DNA of 64,000 nt from Apoderus coryli (taxonomy: Eukaryota > Arthropoda > Insecta > Coleoptera > Attelabidae). This document shows positions 1 to 10,904 of this stretch, one piece after another. How positions within the stretch are numbered: position 1 is the stretch's first letter; each line of letters opens with the position of its first letter. The stretch covers positions 2,459,834 through 2,523,833 of the forward strand of contig OU452213.1 in the NCBI GenBank assembly GCA_911728435.2, read 5' to 3'. The notes under the pieces were generated by a model that was given only the letters and a program-made list of their open reading frames with translations, did no database searches and was not told the origin of the DNA. Both the position numbers and the translations under genes were made by a program.

Positions 1-213
1 TATATATTTATTTGAATCTATCTATCTAGTCTATTGAATTAATTAAAATGTAATTTTATTCCCGTTCAAATTGAGTTATAAAATCTAAATGTGTTTCCTG
101 AAATTTTCTGCCTCTATCTAAGTGTAGGAACTTTACGGGGATGGGGTGATTTTTGCTAATATGCTTGCTGTATCCTCAGGTCATTTTTTTGTTCTTCTGT
201 GTTTCTTTAATTC
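1..213. other. Left edge, no gene seen
   Basis: AT-rich sequence before the first full unit of the tandem array. I see no open frame or recognised repeat here. Confidence 0.5.
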
Positions 214-2553
214 AATGGAATACCCGGTACTTTATTATAAGAACTTTCTCTAACTAGGGATAATATACCTTGAAAATATAAAGTTATACCTAGATTTTAA
301 TATGTATGTTCAGGAACATCTTTTTTCCTGGATTTGGATACTTTTTCTTCGACTACAGATCCGAAACAAGCCCTAAATTAACCTCAAAACATCAAAATAA
401 AGATATTGGTTGGTTAAAATGTTCGTGGTCACCCTGTATCTCTATTTCTCATTTTGGAACAAAATGGCAATTACAAAAAAGATTCCGAATTATATGCTAA
501 GATTAAATCCAAAGTTTCAGCTGTGTATTCCAAGTTTTGAAATTTTAAGGAGTCTTTTTTTCAATAAAAATGCATTTTTCGCATTACTGTATCTATTATG
601 CCCCCTAGCGGTATAGTTAGGAACTAAAAAACTATTTCCAGCGATTTCCCATGGTCAATTTCCCTAAAAGATTTTTTTTGCCATTGTCCTACGACTATTA
701 TTTCCTGATATATGCTACCTGTCCTCCCTTAATGGAATACCCGGTACTTTATTATAAGAACTTTCTCTAACTAGGGATAATATACCTTGAAAATATAAAG
801 TATCTATTTTCAGGAACATCTTTTTTCCTGGATTTGGATACTTTTCTTCGACTACAGATCCGAAACAAGCCCTAAATTAACCTCAAAACATCAAAATAAA
901 GATATTGGTTGGTTAAAATTTTCGTGGTCACCCTGTATCTCTATTTCTCATTTTGCAACAAAATAGCAATTACAAAAAAGATTCCGAATTATATGCTAAG
1001 ATTAAATCCAAAGTTTCAGCTGTGTATTCCAAGTTTTGAAATTTTAAGGAGTCTTTTTTCAATAAAAATGCATTTTTCGCATTAGTGTATCTATTATGCC
1101 CCCTAGCGGTATAGTTAGGAACTAAAAAACTATTTTCAGCGATTTCCCATGGTCAATTTCCCTAAAAGATTTTTTTTTGCCATTGTCCTACGACTATTAT
1201 TTCCTGATATATGCTACCTGTCCTCCCTTAATGGAATACCCGGTACTTTATTATAAGAACTTTCTTTAACTAGGGATAATATACCTTGAAAATATAAAGT
1301 ATCTATTTTCAGGAACATCTTTTTGCCTGGATTTGGATACTTTTCTTCGACTCCAGATCCGAAACAAGCCCTAAATTAACCTCAAAACATCAAAATAAAG
1401 ATATTGGTTGGTTAAAATGTTCGTGGTCACCCTGTATCTCTATTTCTCATTTTGGAACAAAATGGCAATTACAAAAAAGATTCCGAATTATATGCTAAGA
1501 TTAAATCCAAAGTTTCAGCTGTGTATTCCAAGTTTTGAAATTTTAAGGAGTCTTTTTTTCAATAAAAATGCATTTTTCGCATTACTGTATCTATTGTGCC
1601 CCCTAGCGGTATAGTTAGGAACTAAAAAACTATTTTCAGCGATTTCCCATGGTCAATTTCCCTAAAAGATTTTTTTTGCCATTGTCCTACGACTATTATT
1701 TCCTGATATATGCTACCTGTCCTCCCTTAATGGAATACGCGGTACTTTATTATACGAACTTTCTCTAACTAGGGATAATATACCTTGAAAATATAAAGTA
1801 TCTATTTTCAGGAACATCTTTTTTCCTGGATTTGGATACTTTTCTTCGACTCCAGATCCGAAACAAGCCCTAAATTAACCTCAAAACATCAAAATAAAGA
1901 TATTGGTTGGTTAAAATTTTCGTGGTCACCCTATATCTCTATTTCTCATTTTGCAACAAAATAGCAATTACAAAAAAGATTCCGAATTATATGCTAAGAT
2001 TAAATCCAAAGTTTCAGCTGTGTATTCCAAGTTTTGAAATTTTAAGGAGTCTTTTTTTCAATAAAAATGCATTTTTCGCATTACTGTATCTATTATGCCC
2101 CCTAGCGGTATAGTTAGGAACTAAAAAACTATTTCCAGCGATTTCCAATGGTCAATTTCCCTAAAAGATTTTTTTTGCCATTGTCCTACGACTATTATTT
2201 CCTGATATATGCTACCTGTCCTCCCTTAATGGAATACCCGGTACTTTATTATAAGAACTTTCTCTAACTAGGGATAATATACCTTGAAAATATAAAGTAT
2301 CTATTTTCAGGAACATCTTTTTTCCTGGATTTGGATACTTTTCTTCGACTACAGATCCGAAACAAGCCCTAAATTAACCTCAAAACATCAAAATAAAGAT
2401 ATTGGTTGGTTAAAATGTTCGTGGTCACCCTATATCTCTATTTCTCATTTTGCAACAAAATAGCAATTACAAAAAAGATTCCGAATTATATGCTAAGATT
2501 AAATCCAAAGTTTCAGCTGCATATTCCAAGTTTTGACATTTTAAGGAGTCTTC
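214..2553. repeat. Tandem array, 499-bp unit, about 4.7 copies
   Basis: Units start at about 214, 731, 1230, 1729 and 2228 with the phrase aatggaatacccggtac. Spacing is 517 bp for the first (extra bases near 285-305) and exactly 499 bp for the next three. The fifth unit stops matching near 2553. Units differ by scattered single bases and homopolymer lengths, so this is a recent, locally amplified array. Each unit carries the string caccctgta, an inverted form of the CAGGGTG motif found across the window. A short open frame of about 68 codons recurs in the units at 410, 1408 and 1907 but is broken in the unit at 909 and altered in the last; I regard it as chance. Confidence 0.9.
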
Positions 2554-3567
2554 TTGACATATTTTGTTTTGAGAAATTATTTCACTAAATCCCACCTATG
2601 GAAGCAGTTGCTTTTTGAACAAATGAGACAATATACGATCCTGAATACTCCTTTCATTTGAAGTACCCCATTAATGGTACCATTTGAGGTCACATATATC
2701 TTCTTTTGTAAAATAGGTACCATTATTATTTTGTACTATTTTTTTTGTTGGCATCGTTGAATATTTTGCCCGCAAATGTCACAAACTACAACTTAATAAA
2801 TAGTCTGCTGTTGCTTTTTTTGTTAAAAATTAACAATAAATTTATAAACTTTCAGATACTTAAGGATCAATGAAGGGCAGTTCGAACAAAAGCTCTGTGC
2901 AGTTTCATTGTTGTTGAAGAGATCTTTTTACAAGATTTAGTGTAAGTATTCTTTTGATTGTTATAGTTTTCATTCATATTTGTGTTGTCCTACTACAGGT
3001 ATAAGCTTAAGTATATTAAATTCTCAGTAACATTCGCAATATTTCATTTTATTATTATTAAAAGACTTTTATATATTGTGAATGCTAGATGACTTAATAA
3101 TTTTATTTATGTTTGCTTTTTCTACTTGAACGGACCAGCGTGATTTTGCAGATATCGCTACTACTTTCCTTTTAAAACGCTCTTCTCTTACTCACTCTAA
3201 TCATCAACGAAAACAGGGTAAAGTTCAATCAAAACAAGTGTAAAATATGCCATGTAGTCAGCGCAATGCAACGTTTACTTTTGTTGAGGCTCATTTGAGG
3301 GGAAACATTTTTAAAATAGTTACCAAATCGTCACTTTTTTCATTAAAGTAAAGCCATTTGAAATTATCGCTATCGTACTCATTATTCGAAATCTATTTAC
3401 ACCCGATACACGTGCAGATGCTTCATGCGTTTTCTTATGGGAACTCATAGATAGAGAAATATTATGGAAGGTACTCCAGGGTCAAATTGTATGACAAGCT
3501 CACTCGTGCTATCTGTAACGGTTAAGCCGCTAGGTGGCGTTTCATAATTTTGTTCGATTTCTTTTAT
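2554..3567. other. No gene recognised
   Basis: AT-rich sequence with scattered stops in all frames and no homology I can name. The right part merges into a dispersed repeat. Confidence 0.4.
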
Positions 3568-3703
3568 GGCGTATAACTTTGTTAATATTTGAGATAATTG
3601 ATTTCTGTGAAAACTTTCTTGTATCACTTTTCAACGTAGAATAAGATGTAGTAACCTGTTTTATTACAGGGTCATTCGTAAAGGTACTGTAACGAAAATA
3701 TTT
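3568..3703. repeat. Dispersed repeat, copy 1
   Basis: This segment, around the phrase cgtagaataagatgtag followed by tattacagggtcattcgtaaag, occurs again in reverse orientation at about 10,985-11,130. It ends in the cagggt motif shared by many short repeats here. It is probably a piece of a non-autonomous DNA element; no coding content. Confidence 0.65.
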
Positions 3704-3749
3704 TTCCTGTATAATTTTGAATTTTTTTACAGCTCCTAAAATTTCCTTT

Positions 3750-4677
3750 TGGCATGTTTTTTAAGTAAGTACCGTTTTGGAATTAAAAAAAGACGTGTAA
3801 AGATATCGCAATAATTTTATTTTTACATGAAAGCCTGTACCTTAATCTACTTTTCTACATAATTTCCGTGAATATTGAGGCACTTGTCATAACGTGGCAC
3901 CAGTTTTTGCACAAAACCCAACGTTTAGGCAGTGCATTGACTTTCCTTGAGCGGTACCACAATGAAGGTGAAGATTTTTTAGACCAAATTGTTACTAGTG
4001 ACGAAACATGGGTGGCCTACGTCACACCAGAATCGAAACAACAATCCATGGAATGGCGACATTCATCATCACCCAAAAGAGTGAAGTTTAAGCAAACAAT
4101 TTCTGCCCGGAAAATCATGTGCACAGTTTTTTGGGACAGAAAAGGAGTATTGCTAGTGGAGTTTCTGCCTTGTAATGAGACAATCAATGCAGCGTCTTAT
4201 TGTGAGACATTGAACAATCTGCGTCGTGCAATCCAGAACAAAAGACGTGGCAAGTTGAGTAAGGGTATCGTTTTGCTGCATGACAATGCCCGTCCACATG
4301 TGGCTAATCGGACCAAAGATCTCATCAAATCTTTTAAATGGGAAGCTCTAGATCATCCTCCATACAGCCCTGATCTGGCGCCCAGCGACTACCATTTGTT
4401 CCTGCACTTGAAGAAACACCTGGGTGGTCAGCGTCTTCAAGACGATAACGAAGTCAAAACATTTGTGATACAGTGGTTAACAAGTCAGGCGGTAGAATTT
4501 TGTGAGGAGGGTATTCAAAAACTGGTGCCACGTTATGACAAGTGCCTCAATATTCACGGAAATTATGGAGAAAAGTAGATTAAGGTACAGGCTTTCATGT
4601 AAAAATAAAATTATTGCGATATCTTTGCACGTCTTTTTTTAATTCCAAAACGGTACTTACTTAAAAAACATGCCACG
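3750..4677 (+). mobile_element. mariner element A, both ends derived from the 3' end
   Basis: The left arm (3750-3909) is a near-identical inverted copy of the right arm (4516-4677), which holds the last codons, stop and 3' untranslated end of a mariner transposase. The element therefore has about 160-bp terminal inverted repeats made from two 3' ends, and the original 5' end with the N-terminal transposase coding is gone. The right end is followed by TA (4678-4679), the mariner target; the left end is degraded and has no clear TA. Elements with two 3' ends like this are described further in the findings. Confidence 0.85.
3910..4578 (+). pseudogene. mariner transposase, C-terminal two thirds
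   Basis: Open from the left-arm junction to a TAG stop at 4576-4578, giving about 220 codons of transposase. It carries the mariner catalytic triad: D in the motif TSDETW, D in LLHDNARPH, and D in SPDLAPSDYHLF, with 34 residues between the second and third, the DD34D signature. Family proteins are about 345 aa; the N-terminal helix-turn-helix DNA-binding half is missing and replaced by the inverted 3' end, and there is no ATG upstream of the catalytic core in this frame. The usual G of the first motif is S. It would encode a protein unable to bind the element ends, so I call it a pseudogene. A close relative lies at 7705-8411 on the other strand. Confidence 0.85.
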
Positions 4678-4689
4678 TATATAGTACAA

Positions 4690-4765
4690 AACCTGTATAC
4701 AGGGTGAGTCTAAACTCAAATTTGCGTTTTACTCGAATTTTTTAAATGAGACACCCTGTATATAA
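4690..4765. repeat. Short MITE-like inverted repeat
   Basis: About 75 bp running from tatacagggtgag to caccctgtatata, so the two ends are inverted copies of TATACAGGGTG. It directly follows mariner A. It is one of many short repeats with this terminus. Confidence 0.5.
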
Positions 4766-5290
4766 TATCAAAAACTGAAAGGAAAATTGATAAGCTTTTA
4801 TTCTTACATAACCTTTCTTATACCTAAAGCTATTAAGTAGTTTTTAAGATATGTTCATTTATGAAATGTGGCTTCATCTCCATCAAATAAAAGTGAGCTT
4901 TTAGCAATAATGAAGTGAAAACTGGACAATAAACTCCCAGATAGATACTTGTAGAAATACTTGAAAGACCGACAAAGACCCACTGTTGTAATATAATCAT
5001 AAATCTTCTAAATATGTTATAATAACTAAAAGAAATACACATTCATCATAAAAATATTCATTCACCAGCATTCTTACACATATTATGAATGAATCAATGA
5101 GTTTTTGCCTTTGTGAAAAGCACAGCAAGATATTCTCTCAAGATTAAAAGTGTCAGAAATTTTTAATAAATGGTCTGAAGTGTTTAATGCATATCAAAAT
5201 TCCAGCAAATCTGTGTGCACTTAACCTGATGATAATTACTTAGAGTTTCCACTATATTAATGCATGTCAAAGATAATATGTCAAATGCCA
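4766..5290. other. No gene recognised
   Basis: AT-rich with only short open frames (the longest 69 codons, minus strand 4833-5042, without recognisable residues). Confidence 0.4.
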
Positions 5291-5292
5291 AT

Positions 5293-5321
5293 GTTTCGCT
5301 TTTAAATCGAAGCATCTTCAG
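5293..5321 (-). ncRNA. Hammerhead-ribozyme-like core (a)
   Basis: On the minus strand the order is CTGAAGA (5321-5315), a 4-bp stem GCTT/AAGC with an 8-base loop, then GAAAC (5297-5293). This matches the hammerhead catalytic core CUGANGA - stem II - GAAA. Stems I and III are not convincing, so it may be a degraded copy. Similar cores are known in Penelope-like retroelements and retrozymes. Confidence 0.35.
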
Positions 5322-5329
5322 GGCTTTTT

Positions 5330-6344
5330 CGTCCAAAAAAACAATACAAGTTTTATTTTTAGTTTAGCCTTCTTTCCAAAGTTGGGCTGCCCTGTATACG
5401 CTTACGAAGCTCGTCGCCAAGGTATATAATATTCTGTTACCTATACTACCGATAATAATAATACAGCAACCACTAAACAACTATCGACACATAAACGTCA
5501 ATTTAAATGAGTGGGATTTCGTTATTTATTGGTTTGTTTCACGAGTGGAAACAATAGATTTGTCTGTGGACATGCCAACGGTCCGTCATGTTGTTCGCTG
5601 TGGCAATTTAACGTCGTAAGACTGATGGCAGACCCGTCCGGCTGAATGGTGCTCCTGCTGCATGCCTAATGACGTCAACCTGGAGGCGAAGAAGGCATTG
5701 GCGGCTGAGATGTAATTTTCAGTTTTTTTGCTCCGCTGGAGCGTCCAGTTTTCTTTAAACCAACCGAGGATTGTTATACCTTTGTTTCAATTACATTTGT
5801 CACTTGAATAGAGGAACAAAGATATTCATGCTAGAGGAACATGAATAGTAGTTCATCTTGAAGGTTTGAGATCAATTGGGCATCATCAGGAGAACGCTGG
5901 GATGCCGTTCTCCAATCATTCTTGAAGAAATTGTGTTTTACTATAGATCATTTGCAAACAAAACTATTTGTCCCAGTTTCTGCTACTTTATTTTCCATCA
6001 TCAGGTTCAAAAGTCAAAAAAAGAAGAGGTACGTCTATGGATTTTCCCTGTATTTGCCATATTATTACGTATTATGCATACTCATCTGAATACCTACCAT
6101 ATAGAACCCGTAAACGTTGCAAATTAAATTATTTCCCAAACAGGCCACAAAGTGAGTTGGTATATATTACGTTTATCTTGCTTTTATCTTATAGCCTACC
6201 TATATGCTAAGTATTTTGAGCCAGCACTGAAAAAGGTTTATCTCTATCCAGTTTAGAGCCTTTTTTGCTTCTATAAGTGTCTACTGTTTTTGGAGGTGAT
6301 TATTTTTTCTACATATATGGGGAGGATTTAAACAAGAAGCAACA
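5330..6344. other. No gene recognised
   Basis: Unassigned AT-rich sequence. Open frames at 5876-6127 and 5968-6210 overlap each other in different frames and have no recognisable motif. Confidence 0.4.
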
Positions 6345-6580
6345 TACCAGGGCTGTTGGTTTTTTGCACAATTGGTGTGATAAATCACGGTTTTGAAAAT
6401 ATTTTTATAAAATTTAAAAAAAACAAAAAAATCAAAATCATTAAAAATGTTATTTTTGATATACCCTGTATAGTAATCGTACATTTGGCACTTGAAATTG
6501 TAGTTTTGACACAAGCAGACGTTTTTATAAAGAATGACTTTTTCTTCTAAATCGACAAATAAAAAAGTTTTTCCTCTTGA
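6345..6580 (+). repeat. Single arm of the fold-back repeat family
   Basis: Matches one arm of the palindromic elements at 9211-9704 and 10053-10525 (shared phrases gcacaattggtgt, ataccctgtatagtaatcg and gcagacgttttta). Only one arm is present, ending at the tttttcctctt segment where the full elements have their outer terminus. Confidence 0.7.
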
Positions 6581-6876
6581 ATTGTATTGTAGACTAAGAT
6601 GAAAAAATCAGGATAAGTTTTGCATTCTTTATTAATAGGTAGTTTAAGATTTTCATTTATGAAATGTTCAAAATGACCAAGCCCATCATAAACGTGTTGC
6701 TCTGAAGGAATACGAATGGCTTCTGCCTTGCATTGAAGGATTATTTTTGCGCTGTCCTTTATCTTCGACCGATCAAAGCCTTGGCGACTGCAGCTGCAAG
6801 CAGTAAACGAATTTGAAATATTGAGACTATGAATTTGTACAGGGTCTAATTCAGCAGCGAATTGTCGCCAATTCAA
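6560..6876 (-). pseudogene. Unidentified coding-like fragment
   Basis: An open frame of about 105 codons whose upstream part has a composition unlike the AT-rich chance frames around it (many charged residues, several Cys and Gly, phrase YDGLGHFEHF). Its 3' end runs into the fold-back repeat arm. I do not recognise the family. It could be a captured exon or a piece of an unfamiliar transposon, or a chance frame. Confidence 0.25.
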
Positions 6877-6880
6877 AGGG

Positions 6881-7612
6881 GCAAATTATGTAGAAATATT
6901 CATTCCCATTAGGAAGTTTTAAGCTCTTGGCTTTTGTAACTGATGGTCCTTTTTCGAGCGTTTCTGTGCGTAATTACGACAGTCAATTACAGAAATCACA
7001 AGAATATTAATTCTGTTTTTTAAGTTATTTTCACAATTAGCATAAAAATAATTTATTTCTAATTTTTATGAACATACGCTTCCGTTATTTTTAAATTGAC
7101 TAAATCATTTACCATAATGTAATTTAAAAATTTACATATTGTTCTATACTTTGTAGCATAAAATTATCAGCATAATATATAAACGTTAATGTATTTTACC
7201 TATGGATATTAAAAAAAAAAACAAAACAATAGGAAATTGATGACAATTAATGTTGGGTTGACGAAAAGGTCAATAACGGCACCACTATTATTATCGTCTA
7301 GAAATTTATTAGTTATTAATTATTCATTTTAGAGAAATTGTTTAAATAATACCACATTTGCATATAATAAAGTTACGAATAACTTAACTTAAGTGTCCTA
7401 CAAGTTTTGTTGTTCGTCTTCGACTAAATGAAAGCCCATGTCACTTATACGAGTATGTAAACCCTTGTTCTCTTCCCGATTTCATTGCTTTAGCGTCCAT
7501 CCTGACTCCTCACCATTCCGACTACATTTATAGATCCTTAGAATGAATCAGTTGTTTAGTAAAACTTTAGATCCTCAAAGTTCTTGGACGAAAAACATGT
7601 AGGTATATGATG
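6881..7612. other. No gene recognised
   Basis: AT-rich; no open frame or repeat that I can support. Confidence 0.4.
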
Positions 7613-7614
7613 TA

Positions 7615-8622
7615 CGAAGCATGTTTTTTTAAGTAAGTACCGTTTTGGAATTAAAAAAAGATATCGCAATAATTTTATTTTTACATGAAAGCCTGTACCT
7701 TAATCTACTTTTCTACATAATTTCCGTGAATATTGAGGCACTTGTCATAACGTGGCACCAGTTTTTGAATACCCTCCTCATAAAATTCTGCCGCCTGACT
7801 TGTTAACCACTGTATCACAAATGATTTGACTTCGTTATCGTCTTGAAGACGCTGACCACCCAGGTGTTTCTTCAAGTGCAGGAACAAATGGTAGTCGCTG
7901 GGCGCCAGATCAGGGCTGTATGGAGGATGATCTAGAGTTTTCCATTTAAAAGATTTGATGAGATCTTTGGTCCCATTAGCCACATGTGGGCGGGCATTGT
8001 CATGCAGCAAAATGATACCCACTCAACTTGCCACGTCTTTTGTTCTGGATTGCACGACGCAGATTGTTCAATGTCTCACAATAAGACGCTGCATTGATTG
8101 TCTCATTACGAGGCAGAAACTCCACTAGCAATACTCCTTTTCTGTCCCAAAAAACTGTGCACATGATTTTCCGGGCAGAAATGGTTTGCTTAAACTTCAC
8201 TCTTTTGGGTGATGATGAATGTCGCCATTCCATGGATTGTTGTTTCGATTCTGGTGTGACGTAGGCCACCCATGTTTCGTCACCAGTAACAATTTGGTCT
8301 CAAAAATCTTCACCTTCATTGTGGTACCGCTCAAGGAAAGTCAATGCACTGCCTAAACGTTGGGTTTTGTGCAAATCCGTCAACATTTTTGGAACCCAAC
8401 GTGAACACAATTGATACAGTGGTTAACAAGTCAGGCGGCAGAATTTTATGAGGAGGGTATTCAAAAACTGGTGCCACGTTATGACAAGTGCCTCAATATT
8501 CACGGAAATTATGTAGAAAAGTAGATTAAGGTACAGGCTTTCATGTAAAAATAAAATTATTGCGATATCTTTGCACGTCTTTTTTTAATTCCAAAACGGT
8601 ACTTACTTAAAAAACATGCTCG
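7615..8622 (-). mobile_element. mariner element B, both ends derived from the 3' end
   Basis: 1008 bp, flanked on both sides by TA (7613-7614 and 8623-8624), the mariner target duplication. The arm 7615-7817 and the inverted arm 8412-8622 are both the transposase 3' end; they differ mainly by an 8-bp indel near the gcacgtct segment. The transposase runs on the minus strand between them. Compared with element A the breakpoint is further inside the gene: about 210-bp arms here, about 160-bp arms in A. The rearrangements are therefore the same in kind but not in position. Confidence 0.88.
7705..8411 (-). pseudogene. mariner transposase fragment, broken
   Basis: Minus-strand coding starts at the arm junction with residues CSRWVPKML and continues to the family C terminus (LNIHGNYVEK). 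All three catalytic aspartates are readable (VTGDETW, LLHDNARPH, LAPSDYHLF; DD34D). It is disabled by an in-frame TGA in the residues before the first catalytic Asp (near 8300), by a 2-bp deletion near 8020 after the residues RRGKLS, and by loss of the N-terminal DNA-binding domain. Confidence 0.85.
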
Positions 8623-8654
8623 TATAATAGCGATATGGTTAGTAAAGATATCAA

Positions 8655-8697
8655 ACTAAACAGGTCCAAGTAGAGACCCTTGAGGCACATCCGAACT
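8655..8697 (-). pseudogene. Reverse-transcriptase motif remnant
   Basis: Minus-strand codons read SDVPQGSLLGPV, the conserved LINE reverse-transcriptase block before the catalytic YADD. The frame is closed by stops a few codons either side, so this is only a tiny LINE remnant. Motif match alone supports it. Confidence 0.35.
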
Positions 8698-8699
8698 TT

Positions 8700-9210
8700 A
8701 TAATTTTGTAGCCACCTAAATGATGATTAATTATTAATCTGTCAAAACCTCAAATGGATATTTCTAGTAATTCCAGGTAGATTCTGTAATAATATACCTA
8801 AAGCAAATAAATCAGGTTCGATCTGCCTCGTAAACAATCGATATCTATACGATCGATTGCATATTCCTACACTCTGACCGCAGAATGTCCCTGTGCTATT
8901 GTTTTAGTGATAAAGATAAGTGATATACTCCAATAGAGGTAGGTATAGACAAAGACCGGGAGCGCTATGACAAAGAATAAAACAGGTATACGAGGTATAA
9001 AAAGTTAAAAAGAAATGTATCGGGATGACGTTTATTACGCCATAAACGAGGATCCACATTTGCTCAAAAGATTTGGTATATAAACTAAAGCCCAATAATT
9101 GTACTAATGGATGCTGAACTAATTTGTTTTCCAGGACACGGTTTGATTGCTCAGCAACATCTTTATAAAATAGCCCTTCATAATATCATTGTCCTGCCTG
9201 AAATTCACAA
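8700..9210. other. No gene recognised
   Basis: No repeat or coding content that I can support. Confidence 0.35.
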
Positions 9211-9704
9211 TGTGTCCACGATAGTTTGGAAGAGCAAAAACTTTTTTATTTGTAGATTTAGAAGAAAAAGTCATTCTTTATAAAAACGTCTGCTTGTGTC
9301 AAAACTACAATTTCGAGTACGAAATTTACGATTACTATACAGGGTATGTCAAAAATAACATTTTTAATGATTTTGATTTTTTGTTTTTTTTTTTTAAATT
9401 TTATGAAAATATTTTCAAAACCGTGATTCATTACACCAATTATACAAAAAAGACTAATAAACTTTTTTCTCAAAGTTGGTAATTTCATAGCTACTATTAA
9501 AATAATAAAATTAAAGAAAAACAAGAAAATCAAAATCATTAAACATATTATTTTTGATATACCCTGTATAGTAATCGTAAATTTGGTATTTGAATTTGAA
9601 GTTTTGACACAAGCAGACGTTTTTATAAAGAATGACTTTTTCTTCTAAATCGAGAAATAAAAAAGTTTTTGCTCTTCCAAACTTTATCCGTGCACACACT
9701 TTCA
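9211..9704. mobile_element. Palindromic fold-back element, copy 1
   Basis: Two arms of roughly 190 bp, inverted relative to each other, meet in an AT-rich centre near 9480. Outer ends read gtgtccacgatagtttgg on the left and the inverse on the right. Each arm has an internal ctatacagggta motif. No transposase is encoded, so it is a non-autonomous MITE or fold-back element. Other copies lie at 10053-10525, 6345-6580 (half) and 29815-33185 (interrupted). Confidence 0.8.
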
Positions 9705-10052
9705 CCTTGAATGTCTTTTCGATGATTCTCACTAAGGTGTGCGTCGTAGATTTTTCTACTTGAGAAGCGAATTGCCATTTGTGAAATGGTTCCGTTTTTT
9801 ATGATTCGCTGCTTAGGCATTCGCATTTTTTCCCTGGTTTTCAGCAGGAAAGACGTTAGAATCATGGGTATATAGAACTTAGATCATCCTTCCCAAGCCG
9901 TTTTGTTTTCGGTATAAATGCCACCCTAGTTTCCCTCGATGTTTTACAAATGTGGCGCAATATAGGCTTGCCTTGAAGAACCTTTGTAATGCAGGTTTAA
10001 GTACTTCAAAACCTTTATCGTTGAGGGTCCTTACCCGGCGATTTACATTCAA
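9705..10052 (-). other. Spacer between two fold-back elements with coding-like remnants
   Basis: The outermost bases on each side are inverted copies of each other (cactttcaccttgaatg at 9705 and its inverse at about 10,035), so the inverted symmetry extends beyond the individual fold-backs. On the minus strand two frames look less random than background: 9720-9865 (residues MPKQRIIKNG) and about 9879-10,060 (residues NRRVRTLNDKGFEVLKP). I do not recognise either. They may be remnants of a captured gene or of the autonomous partner. Confidence 0.35.
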
Positions 10053-10525
10053 GGTGAAAGTGTCCACGGATAAAGTTTGGAAGAGCAAAAACATTTTTAT
10101 TTGTAGATTTAGAAGAAAAAGTCATTCTTTATAAAAACGTCTGCTTGTGTCAAAACTACAAATTCAACTACCAAATTTACGATTACTATACAGGGTATAT
10201 CAAAAATAATATTTTTAATGATTTTTATTTTCTTGTTTTTTTAATTTTATTATTTTAATAGTAGTTATGAAATTAACCACTTTGAGAAAAAAGTTTATTA
10301 GTGTTTTTTGCACAATTGGTGTAATAAATCACGGTTTTGAAAATATTTTCATAAAATTAAAAAAAACAAAATAATTAAAAATGTTATTTTTGATATACCC
10401 TGTATAGTAATCGTAAATTTGGCATTTGAAATTGTAGTTTCGACATAAGCAGACGTTTTTATAAAGAATGACTTTTTCTTCTAAATCGACAAATAAAACA
10501 GTTTTTTCTCGTCCACATTGTATAT
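10053..10525. mobile_element. Palindromic fold-back element, copy 2
   Basis: Same family as 9211-9704: outer end gtgtccacggataaagtttgg, arm with gtctgcttgtgtcaaaac, AT-rich centre, then the inverted arm ending near 10,515. Both arms carry the TATACAGGG motif. Non-coding. Confidence 0.8.
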
Positions 10526-10904
10526 AGGTAAGATACACATACAGAACCTGAGAAACAAAACACAACACACACCAGGTGCGTATGACAATCAGCCCCGTTT
10601 TGGAAAATACCGATATAGGTAGCAGCATCTTCATAGGCTGATTTATTTCCTAATTAGTCTGGACAGGTAAAGTAGCTATATCGATATAAATCTATTGGAT
10701 TCGACATCGGACGATACACGGTATACAGGGACACAGTTCGGTTTTTTACGCCCAAATTTTTTTTCCAGTTTGGTTCTTGATACTATTATAGTGTTTTTCT
10801 TATTTACAAATTTCAATTACTCTGATTTGTCTCCTAATACTTGATTTGTATGGATTATTCTCTTAAAGTCAAATATATTGTTAGGTTCCAAAAATATATA
10901 TAAC
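10526..10904. other. No gene recognised
   Basis: No repeat or coding content that I can name. Confidence 0.35.

Noticed and set aside
410..2588. Four or five short near-identical frames as a small gene family
   Set aside because: They are windows on the 499-bp tandem unit; one unit has no such frame and the spacing is exactly the repeat period.
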